Of a DNA stretch of 64,000 nucleotides, positions 17,724 through 27,142 are shown one piece after another. The position numbers were made by a program, and so were the translations under genes. The notes under the pieces are model-generated. The model made no database searches. It saw nothing but the letters and a program-made list of their open reading frames with translations, and was not told the DNA's origin. The stretch comes from an uncultured Erythrobacter sp. (GTDB lineage: Bacteria > Pseudomonadota > Alphaproteobacteria > Sphingomonadales > Sphingomonadaceae), in NCBI RefSeq assembly GCF_947499705.1, contig NZ_CANMPJ010000001.1, forward strand, positions 1,461,501 through 1,525,500, read 5' to 3'. Position 1 is the first letter of the stretch, and each line of letters begins with the position of its first letter.

Positions 17724-18254
17724 GTGGCGATTGATGAGGCGAAGACCTTTACCCCGATCAACATTGCCGTTCTGACCGTCTCAGACACACGCACCGAGGC
17801 TGACGACACCTCCGGCGATATCCTCGCTGCCCGCGTGACGAGTGCCGGTCATGCCTTGGCCTCGCGGAAGATCATCAAAGACGATGCCGAACTGCTGGCC
17901 CAGCAATTCGACGCCTGGATCGACAATCCCGAGATTGACGCGATTGTCAGTACGGGAGGTACCGGTCTGACCGGGCGCGATGTTACACCCGAAGCCCTGT
18001 CTCGCATCGAAGGCGGCCGCGACGTCCCCGGTTTTGGCGAGTTGTTCCGCTGGCTCAGCTACAAGACCATCGGCACCAGCACCGTGCAATCGCGCGCCTG
18101 CGCCGTCGTTGCACGCGGCACCTATATCTTCGCCCTCCCCGGTTCGAATGGCGCAGTGAAGGATGGATGGGATGGAATTTTGGCCGAGCAACTCGACAAC
18201 CGAAACCGTCCCTGTAACTTCGTGGAGTTAATGCCACGCTTGAGAGAGAAATAG
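17724..18254 (+). CDS. moaB: Molybdenum cofactor biosynthesis protein B
   Basis: 176 residues from a GTG. The MoaB/MogA fold is shown by AVLTVSDTRTEADDTSG near the N-terminus, the STGGTGLTGRDVTPEAL substrate-binding loop and FALPGSNGAVKDGWD near the C-terminus. It adenylates molybdopterin or assists molybdenum insertion. The AGGGAGAGG stretch just before the start serves as ribosome-binding site. No other moa gene is nearby. Confidence 0.94.
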   Translation: MAIDEAKTFTPINIAVLTVSDTRTEADDTSGDILAARVTSAGHALASRKIIKDDAELLAQQFDAWIDNPEIDAIVSTGGTGLTGRDVTPEALSRIEGGRDVPGFGELFRWLSYKTIGTSTVQSRACAVVARGTYIFALPGSNGAVKDGWDGILAEQLDNRNRPCNFVELMPRLREK

Positions 18255-18294
18255 ACCTTCTCAAGCCACGTCTTGTTCTTTATATGTTCTCATT

Positions 18295-19389
18295 ATGGGA
18301 ACACCTAAACCCAACCATCCGGAGTTCGAAGCCGGACGCGGAGCCGCCTCGGCGAATGCCCCGACCCGCTTTGGTCTCGCAAACCGTGAAACCGATGGCG
18401 ACTGGCGCGATCATGTCGAGGCACTCGACGGTCCGCCGATCAAACTGCGCACCACGGTCACCGAAGAACATCCCAAAACGATCATCAGCTTCAACAAGTC
18501 TCCCGACATTCCTTTCGACCGGTCAATCAATACCTATCGCGGGTGCGAGCATGGCTGCGTCTATTGCTTCGCTCGTCCTACCCATGCTTATCACGACCTC
18601 TCTCCCGGCCTTGATTTCGAGACAAAGCTGTTCGCCAAACCGGGCGCCGCCGAACTGCTGCGCGCAACTTTGGCCAAGCGCAAATACCGCCCTCGCCCGA
18701 TTGCGCTCGGCACCAACACCGATCCTTACCAACCGATCGAGCGCGACTACCGGATCACGCGCGATATCCTGAAAGTGTGCCTCGAAGCGCGCCATCCGGT
18801 GACGATCACCACCAAGTCTGACCGCGTGATACGCGACGCCGATCTGCTGGAGGAAATGGCGCGGGAGAAATTGGTAGCGGTGGCCATATCGGTCACAACG
18901 CTCGACCCGGTGCTCTCAGGCAAACTCGAACCGCGCTGCGCCGCGCCCGCCAAGCGTCTTGCGGCGCTTGGGAAACTGGTCGAAATCGGCGTGCCAACCC
19001 ATTGCTCAGTCTCGCCGATTATCCCTGCAATCACAGACGAATTCATGGAAAGCATCGTCGCGCGGGCAGGCGAACTCGGTGTGATGAACGCAGGCTGGAT
19101 ACCGCTACGCCTTCCCCACGAAGTCGCGCCGCTCTTCCGCGAATGGCTCGACGTCCACTACCCCGAACGCGCAGGCAAGGTGATGAGCATTGTGCGCTCT
19201 ATCAGAGGCGGGCGAGACAACGATCCCGACTTCTTCACCCGCATGAAGCCAAGCGGCGTATGGGCGGACTTATTCAGAGCGCGGTTCCGGGTGGCGTGCC
19301 GGAAAGCGGGAATTGGCAAAGCCAAGTTCGAGCTGGATTGCTCGCGCTTCAGACGACCAGAAGTGGGTGGTCAGATGCGATTGCTGTGA
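18295..19389 (+). CDS. PA0069-family radical SAM protein
   Basis: 364 residues. The cluster motif reads CEHGCVYCFARP (Cys-x3-Cys-x2-Cys, near residue 83) and is followed by an LGTNTDPYQPIE segment, both typical of the spore-photolyase-like PA0069/Rv2578c group. The substrate of this group is not known. The last 47 codons reappear, diverged, at 20383-20526 (see there), so the 3' end borders a rearranged segment. Confidence 0.92.
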   Translation: MGTPKPNHPEFEAGRGAASANAPTRFGLANRETDGDWRDHVEALDGPPIKLRTTVTEEHPKTIISFNKSPDIPFDRSINTYRGCEHGCVYCFARPTHAYHDLSPGLDFETKLFAKPGAAELLRATLAKRKYRPRPIALGTNTDPYQPIERDYRITRDILKVCLEARHPVTITTKSDRVIRDADLLEEMAREKLVAVAISVTTLDPVLSGKLEPRCAAPAKRLAALGKLVEIGVPTHCSVSPIIPAITDEFMESIVARAGELGVMNAGWIPLRLPHEVAPLFREWLDVHYPERAGKVMSIVRSIRGGRDNDPDFFTRMKPSGVWADLFRARFRVACRKAGIGKAKFELDCSRFRRPEVGGQMRLL

Positions 19390-19406
19390 TGCCTGGATAG
19401 CCGAAC

Positions 19407-19448
19407 CGCTTTTCCACAGGACCAACCATCATTCGGTCCCGGAAAGCG
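19407..19448. terminator. Imperfect inverted repeat between convergent genes
   Basis: Outer arms cgcttttcc and ggaaagcg and inner arms ggacc and ggtcc enclose an 11-base loop, with small bulges. It lies between the radical SAM gene (plus) and the SRPBCC gene (minus), where a bidirectional terminator would be expected. There is no clear T-run. Confidence 0.35.
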
Positions 19449-19455
19449 TCGCAAG

Positions 19456-19911
19456 CTACTTCTCGCAGAATGCCTTTAGTCCGTCTCCGAACAACAACTT
19501 CCACCCACCCTCGGCGCTGCTTGCTGAACTCTCTGTGACGTTGCCCAAAAGCGCATCCGAGACAACCAAGGCTCCGCCCTCATCGCGTTCTTCGACTGCC
19601 AGTTTCAGCATGGAGGTGGTCGGACCACCCCAGTCGGGTGCCATATAGCCGACGAGATAGAGCACTTTTCCGGGCGTGACCATCTGCACTCGGTACCACT
19701 CAAGCGAGCTGCCATCGGCCCCTGTTTCGATCAACTGACCGCCCGTTTCCGCGCTCAAGGAGACCTTCGATCCTTCACCCAACGCCCGAAAGTCACTCAT
19801 CCACCAATCGTCGATCTGGTCGATCATCAGTGACCAGATGTCGGAAGCGCTGCGTTTGATCGGCACTTCAAACTGATATTTCATGATCGTTACGTCGGTA
19901 AGGTCGCTCAT
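19456..19911 (-). CDS. SRPBCC-family (AHSA1-like) protein
   Basis: 151 residues. The YQFEVPIKRSASDIWSLM start, GGQLIETGADGSSLEWYRVQMVTPGKVLYLVGYM core and WKLLFGDGLKAFCEK end match AHSA1/START-like SRPBCC proteins, which have a hydrophobic ligand cavity. Such genes are commonly paired with an ArsR-type regulator, as here (ATGA overlap at 19908). The ligand is unknown; the regulator and this protein may respond to the same hydrophobic compound. Confidence 0.88.
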   Translation of the reverse strand: MSDLTDVTIMKYQFEVPIKRSASDIWSLMIDQIDDWWMSDFRALGEGSKVSLSAETGGQLIETGADGSSLEWYRVQMVTPGKVLYLVGYMAPDWGGPTTSMLKLAVEERDEGGALVVSDALLGNVTESSASSAEGGWKLLFGDGLKAFCEK

Positions 19912-20246
19912 GGTTCGGTTCCTTGTTCAGCGATTTGCTTGAGTTTGTCTGCTGATGCTTTCACCCCATCGATATGTCTGACGACCCAGCTGCTGCAGAC
20001 GGCCTTGATCGGTTCCGGGTTGAGATAGTTCCACCGCGCGCGGCCTTCCCGACGCACGTGGATGATGTTGCCTTCAGTCAGTATTTCGATGTGTTTGAGG
20101 ACGCCGGTGCGGCCTATGTCGTCAAACAAGTCGACCAGCTCGCCCGTCTGCTTCGGCCCGGTTGCCAAAGCCTCAACGATCATGCGTCGTCGCCCATCGC
20201 TGAGCGCCTTCCAGACCTGGTCATCTTGATGAAATTGATATGTCAC
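19908..20246 (-). CDS. ArsR-family winged-helix transcriptional regulator
   Basis: 112 residues from a GTG at 20246. The VWKALSDGRRRMIVEAL start and the TGVLKHIEILTEGNIIHVRREGRARWNYLN recognition helix and wing are typical of the ArsR subgroup paired with SRPBCC proteins. The Cys metal-sensing box of true ArsR is absent, so it probably senses a non-metal ligand. The GTG lies inside a 24-bp palindrome and has no Shine-Dalgarno sequence, which suggests a leaderless, autoregulated transcript. Confidence 0.9.
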   Translation of the reverse strand: MTYQFHQDDQVWKALSDGRRRMIVEALATGPKQTGELVDLFDDIGRTGVLKHIEILTEGNIIHVRREGRARWNYLNPEPIKAVCSSWVVRHIDGVKASADKLKQIAEQGTEP

Positions 20247-20261
20247 TATTTAGTGACATAT
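20238..20261. promoter_or_regulatory. 24-bp palindromic operator over the arsR-type start codon
   Basis: Two perfect 11-bp arms (atatgtcacta and its complement) flank a 2-base centre. The palindrome covers the GTG start at 20246-20244 and the proposed -10 element. Its position and dyad length fit self-repression by the ArsR-type dimer encoded directly downstream. Confidence 0.7.
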
Positions 20262-20283
20262 GAGGGAGAAGTGCGCTTGTCAA
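20255..20283 (-). promoter_or_regulatory. Probable sigma-70 promoter of the arsR/SRPBCC pair
   Basis: On the minus strand a perfect TTGACA (20283-20278) is followed after 17 bases by TATGTC (20260-20255). Initiation about 7-9 bases further on would fall at or just before the GTG start, giving a leaderless message. The -10 is embedded in the palindrome. Confidence 0.5.
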
Positions 20284-20349
20284 TTACGACCCCGTCTCGA
20301 GATAATTGAGTCTTAATGCTGTCGGATTGGCCCACTGTGCCAAACGCAA

Positions 20350-20526
20350 GGGGCAAGGTGATCACCTTTCTCCATCCGCATTGAGCCAAGCGGAGTATTG
20401 CCGGACGTGTTCAGAGCACGATCCCAAGTGGCGTGCCAGAAGGCAGGGATCGAGAAGGTACAGTTCGAGCTGGATTGCTCGCGCTTCAGACCACCGGAAG
20501 TTGGTGGTCAGATGCGGTTGTTATGA
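20350..20526 (+). pseudogene. 3' remnant of a second PA0069-type radical SAM gene
   Basis: Codons from 20383 to the TGA at 20524-20526 align without gaps to the last 47 codons plus stop of the gene at 18295-19389. By hand count 36 of 47 residues and about 116 of 144 bases match, with many synonymous changes. Similarity continues weakly upstream to about 20350 with a shift of frame, then ends. No start or radical SAM core is present, so this is a relic. It and the intact gene end bracket the ArsR/SRPBCC pair. The rest of 20247-20721 contains only the promoter and no gene I can support. Confidence 0.85.
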
Positions 20527-20721
20527 GCGCCGTCGTCACCCAGGACCTGATCCGGCGATCCAACTTTTTGGCAAAGAAGATGTCTGCTGCATCCTTGCTC
20601 CACGGTCGAGATGATATGGCGCTCTCTTGCCCTGCCTCCAGATCTTACTCTCACTCTTTCGGTCCGTTATAGGCGCGCAATCAAATCGCAAGAATCTTCA
20701 AATCGACTTTCAGAGCGAAAA

Positions 20722-21150
20722 ATGACCTACAAGTTTGACCGCTACCTGCTTTTTGGGGTGCTATTTGGCATGATGGTCACTCTACCTGGCATGTCGATAG
20801 TGGAATTGGTGACCACTGGAACTATCGATCTAGAAGCAGTTGGAAGAGGTAGACGCCAAATCCCAACCTGGGCTTCCTACTTGGTCGGTTGGATATGTTT
20901 CTTATTTTTCTTACCTTCACTTATTCTTGCTTTGAAATATGTCGCCAAAGGTGAAATATTCAGTCTGCAAGACGGGTTTCTGGAAATCGATGGAGTCTCA
21001 ATCGCGCCTGACCAGATCAAATCTTGGCGGGAAAACTGGCGTGGCTTCTGTGTGAAAACTGACGATGGCATGCTGTGTTGCCACCCTCGACTAAGCAAGA
21101 ATGGTAAGAAGGCTCTCGACGAGTTCTTAAGTCAAGTTGACATCGCTTAA
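20722..21150 (+). CDS. Orphan membrane protein of unknown function
   Basis: 142 residues from the ATG at 20722. Two hydrophobic segments (about residues 8-28 and 52-76) are followed by a soluble tail of about 65 residues with an IDGVSIAPDQIKSWRENW segment. The gene is clearly richer in A and T than its neighbours and uses codons rare elsewhere in the window (TTA, ATA, AAT). It lies just beyond the radical SAM remnant, consistent with acquisition by transfer. I recognise no family. Confidence 0.7.
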   Translation: MTYKFDRYLLFGVLFGMMVTLPGMSIVELVTTGTIDLEAVGRGRRQIPTWASYLVGWICFLFFLPSLILALKYVAKGEIFSLQDGFLEIDGVSIAPDQIKSWRENWRGFCVKTDDGMLCCHPRLSKNGKKALDEFLSQVDIA

Positions 21151-21191
21151 GACGACTTCACCAGCACAGTATTGCTGAGCTCTCAGCCGAC

Positions 21192-21632
21192 TCACCCGAA
21201 ACCCCCGCCAACCTCACCCGGCGCAAACCGCATCAGCCGGCTGTCCACCAGCGCCGCCGTGCGGTTCACTACCGCCAGCTGGTAATCCGGATCTTTGATC
21301 ATTTCGAAGAACGCACCCGAATTCGGGTATTGCGCGACGAAGCCGTCGTGCCAGACCTTGTCGTCCGGCTCCGGACCGGTGACCATCGTCTGGAATGCAC
21401 CGCGCCAAACGATCTCACCGCCGACGCGTTTGAAGATCGGGCCTGATGTCTTGCCGTATTCCTCATAGGCACGCCGACCGCTCCAGCCATTGCCGTGATG
21501 CTCGTGTCCCTCGGGATATTCAGCCAAATCCCGGTAACGCAGCAGATTGAGCATGTGGATCGGCTCATCGCGCGGCAGATCCTTGAACGCCTGAAAGTTG
21601 GCCGGCGACGGGTCAATGTAAGAGCGAGCCAT
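21192..21632 (-). CDS. DUF1330-family protein
   Basis: 146 residues. The ferredoxin-like alpha/beta-barrel signature of DUF1330 is visible: PIHMLNLLRYRD near residue 25, YEEYGKTSGPIFKRVGGEIVWRG in the middle and FVAQYPNSGAFFEMIKDPDYQ near residue 100. The family has no assigned reaction. It follows the acyl-CoA ligase gene by 2 bases on the same strand, so they form an operon and may act on the same compound. Confidence 0.85.
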   Translation of the reverse strand: MARSYIDPSPANFQAFKDLPRDEPIHMLNLLRYRDLAEYPEGHEHHGNGWSGRRAYEEYGKTSGPIFKRVGGEIVWRGAFQTMVTGPEPDDKVWHDGFVAQYPNSGAFFEMIKDPDYQLAVVNRTAALVDSRLMRFAPGEVGGGFG

Positions 21633-21634
21633 CG

Positions 21635-23233
21635 TCAGGCCTCCAGCTTGTAGTCGGCGAAGCGGTCGCGCAGGTCTTTCTTGCTGATCTTGCCGGTTGC
21701 GGTGTGCGGGATGTCATCGACGAATTCGACCGCGTCGGGCAGCCACCATTTCGCGATGAGGGGTTTGAGATGCTCGACGATATCCTCGCCGGTGCAATCC
21801 GCGCCTTCTTTCTTGACCACGAACAGCACCGGGCGTTCGTCCCATTTCGGGTGATACATCCCCACGCACGCTGCTTCGGCGACGGCAGGATGGCCTACAG
21901 CGGCGTTTTCAAGCTCGACCGAACTAATCCACTCACCGCCCGATTTGATCACATCCTTGGTGCGGTCAGTGAGTTGCAGCGTACCGTCCGGGTGGATGAT
22001 CCCGACATCGCCGGTGTCGAACCAGCCTTCGGGGCTGGCTGCGTCTTCCTCCGCCTTGAAGTAACGCTTGATAATCCACGGACCGCGAATTTGCAGTGCG
22101 CCGCTAGACTTACCATCACGTGGCAGTTCGGTCGTGTTGTCGTCGAGATCGACGGTCCGCAGTTCGACGCCGAACACCGGACGCCCCTGCATCGCGGTAA
22201 CATCGACCTTTTCCTCGAACGAAAGCTCGTCCCAGTTCCAGGTCGGGCCGCCGACCGTGCCGATGGGCGACGTTTCGGTCATGCCCCAGGCGTGCTGCAC
22301 GCGGGTGCCGTTCTTCATCAGCCGCTCGATCATGAAGCGCGGGCAGGCCGATCCGCCAATGGTCGCGGCTTTCAGAGGCGGCAGGTCGAGTTTGTTTGCG
22401 TCGCAATACTGGAAATGCGCGAGCCATACGGTCGGCACACCGGCGCTGTCAGTCACCTTTTCGCGCAGCATCATTTCATGCAGCACGGCCGGGTCGTTGA
22501 CCGCCGAGAACACGAATTTGATCCCTGCCATCGCACCCGCATAGGGCAGGCCCCAGCTGGCAGCGTGGAACATTGGCACGACGGGCAGCATCACCGAGGA
22601 ACTGGAGAAGTTGAACGCCGCCGGTTGCAAGCCCGAAATCGCGTGCAGCATCGTTGAGCGGTGCTCGTATTGCACACCCTTGGGATTGCCCGTGGTCCCG
22701 CTGGTATAGCAGATCATGCACGGGTCCGTTTCGGCGCCGGTGACCCACTCAAACTCGCCATCCTGCGCGCCGATCCAGTCTTCGAATGTCGGGCTGTGTT
22801 CGCCGGAATCGTAGCAGATGTAATGCTCCACCGTTGGCCAGCGGTCTTTCATCTTGTCCACGATGGGCTGGAAGGCGGCATCGTAAAGCAGCACGCGGTC
22901 TTCGGCGTGGGTGACGATATATTCGAGCTGATCTTCGAACAGGCGCGGGTTCACTGTGTGGAGTACCCCGCCCATCCCCGCGACACCATACCAGCTGACC
23001 AGATGGCGCGAGTGGTTCATCGCCAGACTGGCAACACGATCACCCTTGTTGATGCCAAGCGCCTGCAGCGCCTGCGCCATCTTCAGCGCATCTCGGCGAA
23101 TGCCAGACCAATCGGTGCGAGTCTCGCTGCCGTCGGCCCAATGGGTCACGATCTCACGGCTGCCCGCCTCGCGCGCCGCATGATCGATCACACTGGTGAT
23201 CCGCATGGTCCAGTCTTGCATTGCTCCGAGCAT
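21635..23233 (-). CDS. AMP-dependent acyl-CoA synthetase (medium/long-chain fatty acid type)
   Basis: 532 residues. ANL motifs include the P-loop [13 protein letters not shown] near residue 180, [28 protein letters not shown] and the C-terminal [12 protein letters not shown] with the catalytic Lys. It activates a carboxylic acid to the acyl-CoA; the closest types known to me handle medium- to long-chain fatty acids or methylthiopropionate. A GGGAGAGAACC ribosome-binding sequence precedes the ATG at 23233. Confidence 0.92.
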   Translation of the reverse strand: MLGAMQDWTMRITSVIDHAAREAGSREIVTHWADGSETRTDWSGIRRDALKMAQALQALGINKGDRVASLAMNHSRHLVSWYGVAGMGGVLHTVNPRLFEDQLEYIVTHAEDRVLLYDAAFQPIVDKMKDRWPTVEHYICYDSGEHSPTFEDWIGAQDGEFEWVTGAETDPCMICYTSGTTGNPKGVQYEHRSTMLHAISGLQPAAFNFSSSSVMLPVVPMFHAASWGLPYAGAMAGIKFVFSAVNDPAVLHEMMLREKVTDSAGVPTVWLAHFQYCDANKLDLPPLKAATIGGSACPRFMIERLMKNGTRVQHAWGMTETSPIGTVGGPTWNWDELSFEEKVDVTAMQGRPVFGVELRTVDLDDNTTELPRDGKSSGALQIRGPWIIKRYFKAEEDAASPEGWFDTGDVGIIHPDGTLQLTDRTKDVIKSGGEWISSVELENAAVGHPAVAEAACVGMYHPKWDERPVLFVVKKEGADCTGEDIVEHLKPLIAKWWLPDAVEFVDDIPHTATGKISKKDLRDRFADYKLEA

Positions 23234-23321
23234 TTTTGGTTCTCTCCCAATTTGATTTTGCCAGCATTCATGCCGACGGTTTAAGGGCTTGGCAATTGCA
23301 GAAAGAACGAGCGGGACCGGG

Positions 23322-23660
23322 ATGTTTCAGGAACTCAAGACACTGATCGTCGAACATGTCGGGCTCGCGAAGGATGCGCTGCATGTCTATGTGGCGCTTA
23401 TCGTGTTTCTGGTCGTGTGCCGTCTGGTCCGCTGGCCTGCATCAAGCTGGAAACCGTGGCTGGTGGTGCTGGCCGTGGCGGTGCTCGGCGAAGTGCTGGA
23501 TCTGCGGCACACCTTGTCGATGGGCTACACGGTCCGGCTCGATTATCATTGGACCGATCTGTGGAATACGATGCTGGTCCCGACCGTGCTGGTCTTGGTT
23601 GCGCGCTATACGAATGTATTCGAACGCAGGCCGACCGCAGAGGCAGGCGATCCGAGCTAA
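23322..23660 (+). CDS. Small predicted membrane protein
   Basis: 112 residues from the ATG at 23322. Three hydrophobic segments are visible (about residues 18-34, 45-61 and 80-95), the middle one followed by a LDLRHTLSMGY loop. The layout recalls the VanZ-like or DUF2809-like small membrane proteins, but I cannot assign a family. Its last codon overlaps the end of dnaE by 4 bases on the opposite strand. Confidence 0.7.
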   Translation: MFQELKTLIVEHVGLAKDALHVYVALIVFLVVCRLVRWPASSWKPWLVVLAVAVLGEVLDLRHTLSMGYTVRLDYHWTDLWNTMLVPTVLVLVARYTNVFERRPTAEAGDPS

Positions 23661-26600
23661 GCGACCAGCTTCAAATTGGCTCTGGAACGCAGCGGCGCCA
23701 GTTCGACATTCTCGATACCCTCGATCGCTGCTAGCCGCTCGGCAAGCTGGCCATCGAGCACAAAGTTCTGACCAAGCCGCATCGAAGCCTCTCCGCCATC
23801 GCTTAGCGCAAGCCGCAAGATCACTTCTCCCGGCGCTTCCGAACCAGTCGCCAATTCGAGCTTGAGATCGTTGAACGCTTCGCGACTGAGAATGTCTGCC
23901 CGTAGCAGCATCGGCATCCGTCCGCTGATAGATTCCAGCGGCTTCGCGCCGCGCACGGTCAATCGCGGGGGTTCGCCGGGATTGGGCGAATCCAGTTCCA
24001 CACTGAGCAGCAGGCAAGCGCCCTCTGCAGCCCATCGTTCGAATTCCGGCACCAGCGATTCCTCGAAACACGCCGCCGAAAATTGCCCTGAACTGTCAGA
24101 GAAATCCGCCCGGATAAACTCTGCGCCGCGCTTGGTGCGCCCCTTATTCACGCCTTCGACCATCGCAGCGACGGCTGCCGTACTGCGGCCTCCGACTGGC
24201 GCTCCCGCTTCCATCAGGCTCTGATAGGTCCGCGCGCCCTGCGCCGAGGCGACGTCGCGATATTGCTGCACCGGATGGGCCGAGAAATAGAACCCGAAAT
24301 TCTCGCGCTCTTTCGCCATCCGATCCGCACGCGACCATTCCTCAGTCGGTGTGAGACGCAGTTCCTCCGGCGCGGCATTCTCACCGCCGAACAAGCCGCC
24401 CTGCCCGCTGGAGCGCTCGCGGATCGCTGCATCGGCTACAGCGAGCAGCATGTCGGCGTTCTCAAAGATCAGCGCCCGGTTTGGTTCGAGCCCATCGAGC
24501 GCGCCTGCGCAGGCCAACCCCTCAAGCTGACGCCGGTTCATGGACCCTTGCGGCAGTCGTTCGAAGAAGTCCTTGAGACTTTCGAACGGGCCATGGGCCT
24601 CGCGCTCGGCCACGATGGATTCCATTGCCTTTTCGCCGACATTGCGGATGCCAGCGAGTGCGTAGCGGACTCCATATCCATCATCGGTCTGTTGGACGGT
24701 GAACCGCGCTTCCGAGGTGTTGATGTCCGGCGCGAGCACTTCGACCCCGCCCTCAACCGGATAGCGCCGCGCATCGTCGACGAAGATGTTGAGCTTCTCC
24801 GATTGGTGCAGGTCGAAACACATCGATGCCGCATAAAATTCTTCGGGGTAATGCGCCTTCAGCCATGCGGTCTGGTACGCGAGCAATGCATAGGCGGCGG
24901 CGTGCGATTTGTTGAAACCGTAGCCTGCGAACTTGTCGATCAAGTCGAACAATTCGTTGGCCTGTTTCGCCTCGATATCGGAGACTTCCTTGCACCCCGC
25001 AACGAATACGCTGCGCTGCTTGTCCATCTCCGCCTGGACCTTTTTGCCCATCGCGCGGCGCAGCAGGTCGGCATCGCCGAGCGAGTATCCGGCAAGGATC
25101 TGCGCGGCCTGCATCACCTGCTCCTGATAGACGAAGATGCCGTAGGTCTCGGCGAGGATGCCTTCGAGCTTGGGATGCGGGTATTCGATTGCGACTTCGC
25201 CCGCCTTGCGCTGTCCGAACAGCGGAATGTTGTCCATCGGGCCGGGACGGTAGAGGGAGACGAGCGCGATAATGTCGCCGAAATTGCTGGGCTTCACCGC
25301 TTTCAGCGTGCGCCGCATCCCTTCAGATTCAAGCTGGAACACGCCGACCGTGTTACCATCCTGCATAAGGTCGTAGACGGCAGTGTCATCCAGGGGCAGC
25401 TCGCCAAGATCGATGGCGATCCCGCGCAGTTCCAGCAGATCGACTGCCTTGCGCAGCACCGACAGCGTTTTCAGCCCGAGAAAGTCGAACTTGACCAGGC
25501 CGGAGCTTTCGACGTGCTTCATGTCGAACTGCGTCACCGGCATGTCCGAGCGCGGATCGCGATACAGTGGCACCAATTGCGCCAATGGCCTGTCGCCGAT
25601 CACCACACCGGCGGCATGGGTCGATGAATTACGCGGCAAGCCCTCCAGCTGCATCGCCAGATCGACGAGCCGCTTCACCTCGTTATCGTTGGTGTATTCA
25701 CGCTTGAAATCCGCTGCACCATTAAGCGCGCGCGGCAGAGTCCACGGGTCGGTCGGGTGGTTGGGCACCATCTTGCACAGCCGGTCCACCTGACCATAGC
25801 TCATCTGAAGGATCCGACCGCAGTCGCGGAGCACCGCGCGGGCCTTCAGCTTACCGAATGTGATGATCTGCGCGACGTGGTCCTCGCCGTATTTCTGCTG
25901 CACATAGCGGATCACTTCGCCGCGCCGGGTTTCGCAGAAATCGATATCGAAGTCGGGCATCGACACACGTTCCGGGTTGAGGAAACGTTCGAACAGCAGG
26001 CCCAGCTTGATCGGATCGAGGTCGGTGATCGTCAGCGCCCAGGCGACAATCGATCCGGCCCCTGAACCGCGCCCCGGACCCACAGGAATGCCCTGATCCT
26101 TGGCCCATTTGATGAAATCGGCAACGATCAGGAAGTAGCCGGGGAAACCCATATTGACGATGATGCCGATCTCGTAATCGAGCCGGTCGTAATAGGTCTT
26201 GCGCTCTTCCTCGCTCATCTCGCCATAAGGCTCGAGCCGCGCCTCCAGACCGGCTTTCGACTCGTCAGCGAGCATCTTGGCCTCACCTTCGAGATCGCCC
26301 GCAAGGCTCGGCAGGATCGGATCGCGATAAGGCGGCGCGTAGGCGCATCTTTGAGCAATCACGAGGGTGTTTGCGGTCGCCTCAGGGATGTCGTCGAACA
26401 GCTCTTCCATCATCGGAGATGATTTGACGAAGCTCTCCGCATTCGAGCGCGGGCGGTCTTCATTCTCGACATAGGTCGAGTTGGCGATGCACAGCATGGC
26501 GTCGTGCGCCTTGTGCATATGAGGGTCAGCGAAGCTCGCCGGATTGCTCGCGACCAGCGGTAGGTCGCGCGCATACGCCAGGTCGATCAGTGCATCTTCC

Positions 26601-27142
26601 GCGCGCTCGCATGCGGCATCGCCGCCCCGTGCAAGTTCGATGTAGAGTCGGTCGGGAAACAGCGATTGCAGCCGGTCCAGCAGAGCCTCAGCTGCCGGCG
26701 TCTGGCCTTCGGCAAGCAACCGGGTCAGCGCGCCCTCGCCTGCACCGGTCAAGGCGATCAATCCGCCAGTTCGGCCTTCCAGATCGTCCAATCGCACATG
26801 CGGTTCAAACTCCAGCGGCCGGTCCAAATGCGCTTTCGAAACAAGGTGGCAGAGGTTGTCGTAGCCATCTTCGTCCTGTGCGTAGAGCGGCAGGTAATCG
26901 ACCTGTTTGCCTTCTTCGTCGCGCGCCACACCGAGCAAGGTGCCGATGATCGGCTGAATGCCTTCGCTCTTGCACGCCCCCGCAAACATCACCGCGCCGT
27001 ACAGGCCGTTGCGGTCACAAATCGCGATAGCCGGGAAACCGCGCTCCTTGGCGAGCTTCGCAATCGCCTTCGGGTCGGCCATGCTTTCCAGCATCGAATA
27101 GGACGAAAGAACGCGCAGTGGGACAAACGGAGCAAATCGCAT
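23657..27142 (-). CDS. dnaE: DNA polymerase III alpha subunit
   Basis: 1161 residues from the ATG at 27142, where the conserved FVPLRVLSSYSML start begins; an ATG at 27226 would add 28 unrelated residues. Domain order: PHP (1-280), polymerase core with GPGRGSGAGS and the catalytic PDFDIDF near residue 405, tandem HhH and an OB-fold C-terminus. The PHP metal-binding His pair is replaced (LSS where active PHP domains have HxH), so proofreading must come from a separate epsilon subunit. It is the replicative type, not DnaE2, judging by the full-length C-terminal region. Confidence 0.95.
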   Translation of the reverse strand: MRFAPFVPLRVLSSYSMLESMADPKAIAKLAKERGFPAIAICDRNGLYGAVMFAGACKSEGIQPIIGTLLGVARDEEGKQVDYLPLYAQDEDGYDNLCHLVSKAHLDRPLEFEPHVRLDDLEGRTGGLIALTGAGEGALTRLLAEGQTPAAEALLDRLQSLFPDRLYIELARGGDAACERAEDALIDLAYARDLPLVASNPASFADPHMHKAHDAMLCIANSTYVENEDRPRSNAESFVKSSPMMEELFDDIPEATANTLVIAQRCAYAPPYRDPILPSLAGDLEGEAKMLADESKAGLEARLEPYGEMSEEERKTYYDRLDYEIGIIVNMGFPGYFLIVADFIKWAKDQGIPVGPGRGSGAGSIVAWALTITDLDPIKLGLLFERFLNPERVSMPDFDIDFCETRRGEVIRYVQQKYGEDHVAQIITFGKLKARAVLRDCGRILQMSYGQVDRLCKMVPNHPTDPWTLPRALNGAADFKREYTNDNEVKRLVDLAMQLEGLPRNSSTHAAGVVIGDRPLAQLVPLYRDPRSDMPVTQFDMKHVESSGLVKFDFLGLKTLSVLRKAVDLLELRGIAIDLGELPLDDTAVYDLMQDGNTVGVFQLESEGMRRTLKAVKPSNFGDIIALVSLYRPGPMDNIPLFGQRKAGEVAIEYPHPKLEGILAETYGIFVYQEQVMQAAQILAGYSLGDADLLRRAMGKKVQAEMDKQRSVFVAGCKEVSDIEAKQANELFDLIDKFAGYGFNKSHAAAYALLAYQTAWLKAHYPEEFYAASMCFDLHQSEKLNIFVDDARRYPVEGGVEVLAPDINTSEARFTVQQTDDGYGVRYALAGIRNVGEKAMESIVAEREAHGPFESLKDFFERLPQGSMNRRQLEGLACAGALDGLEPNRALIFENADMLLAVADAAIRERSSGQGGLFGGENAAPEELRLTPTEEWSRADRMAKERENFGFYFSAHPVQQYRDVASAQGARTYQSLMEAGAPVGGRSTAAVAAMVEGVNKGRTKRGAEFIRADFSDSSGQFSAACFEESLVPEFERWAAEGACLLLSVELDSPNPGEPPRLTVRGAKPLESISGRMPMLLRADILSREAFNDLKLELATGSEAPGEVILRLALSDGGEASMRLGQNFVLDGQLAERLAAIEGIENVELAPLRSRANLKLVA

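Noticed and set aside
20306..20672. Two short plus-strand open frames over the radical SAM relic
   Set aside because: They read the relic in the wrong frames; only the frame ending at 20526 matches the radical SAM protein.
21174..21187. Short dyad gctgag-ct-ctcagc between convergent genes
   Set aside because: Loop of 2 bases and no T-run; too weak to call a terminator.
24263..25627. 454-residue plus-strand open frame
   Set aside because: Antisense to the conserved polymerase core of dnaE.
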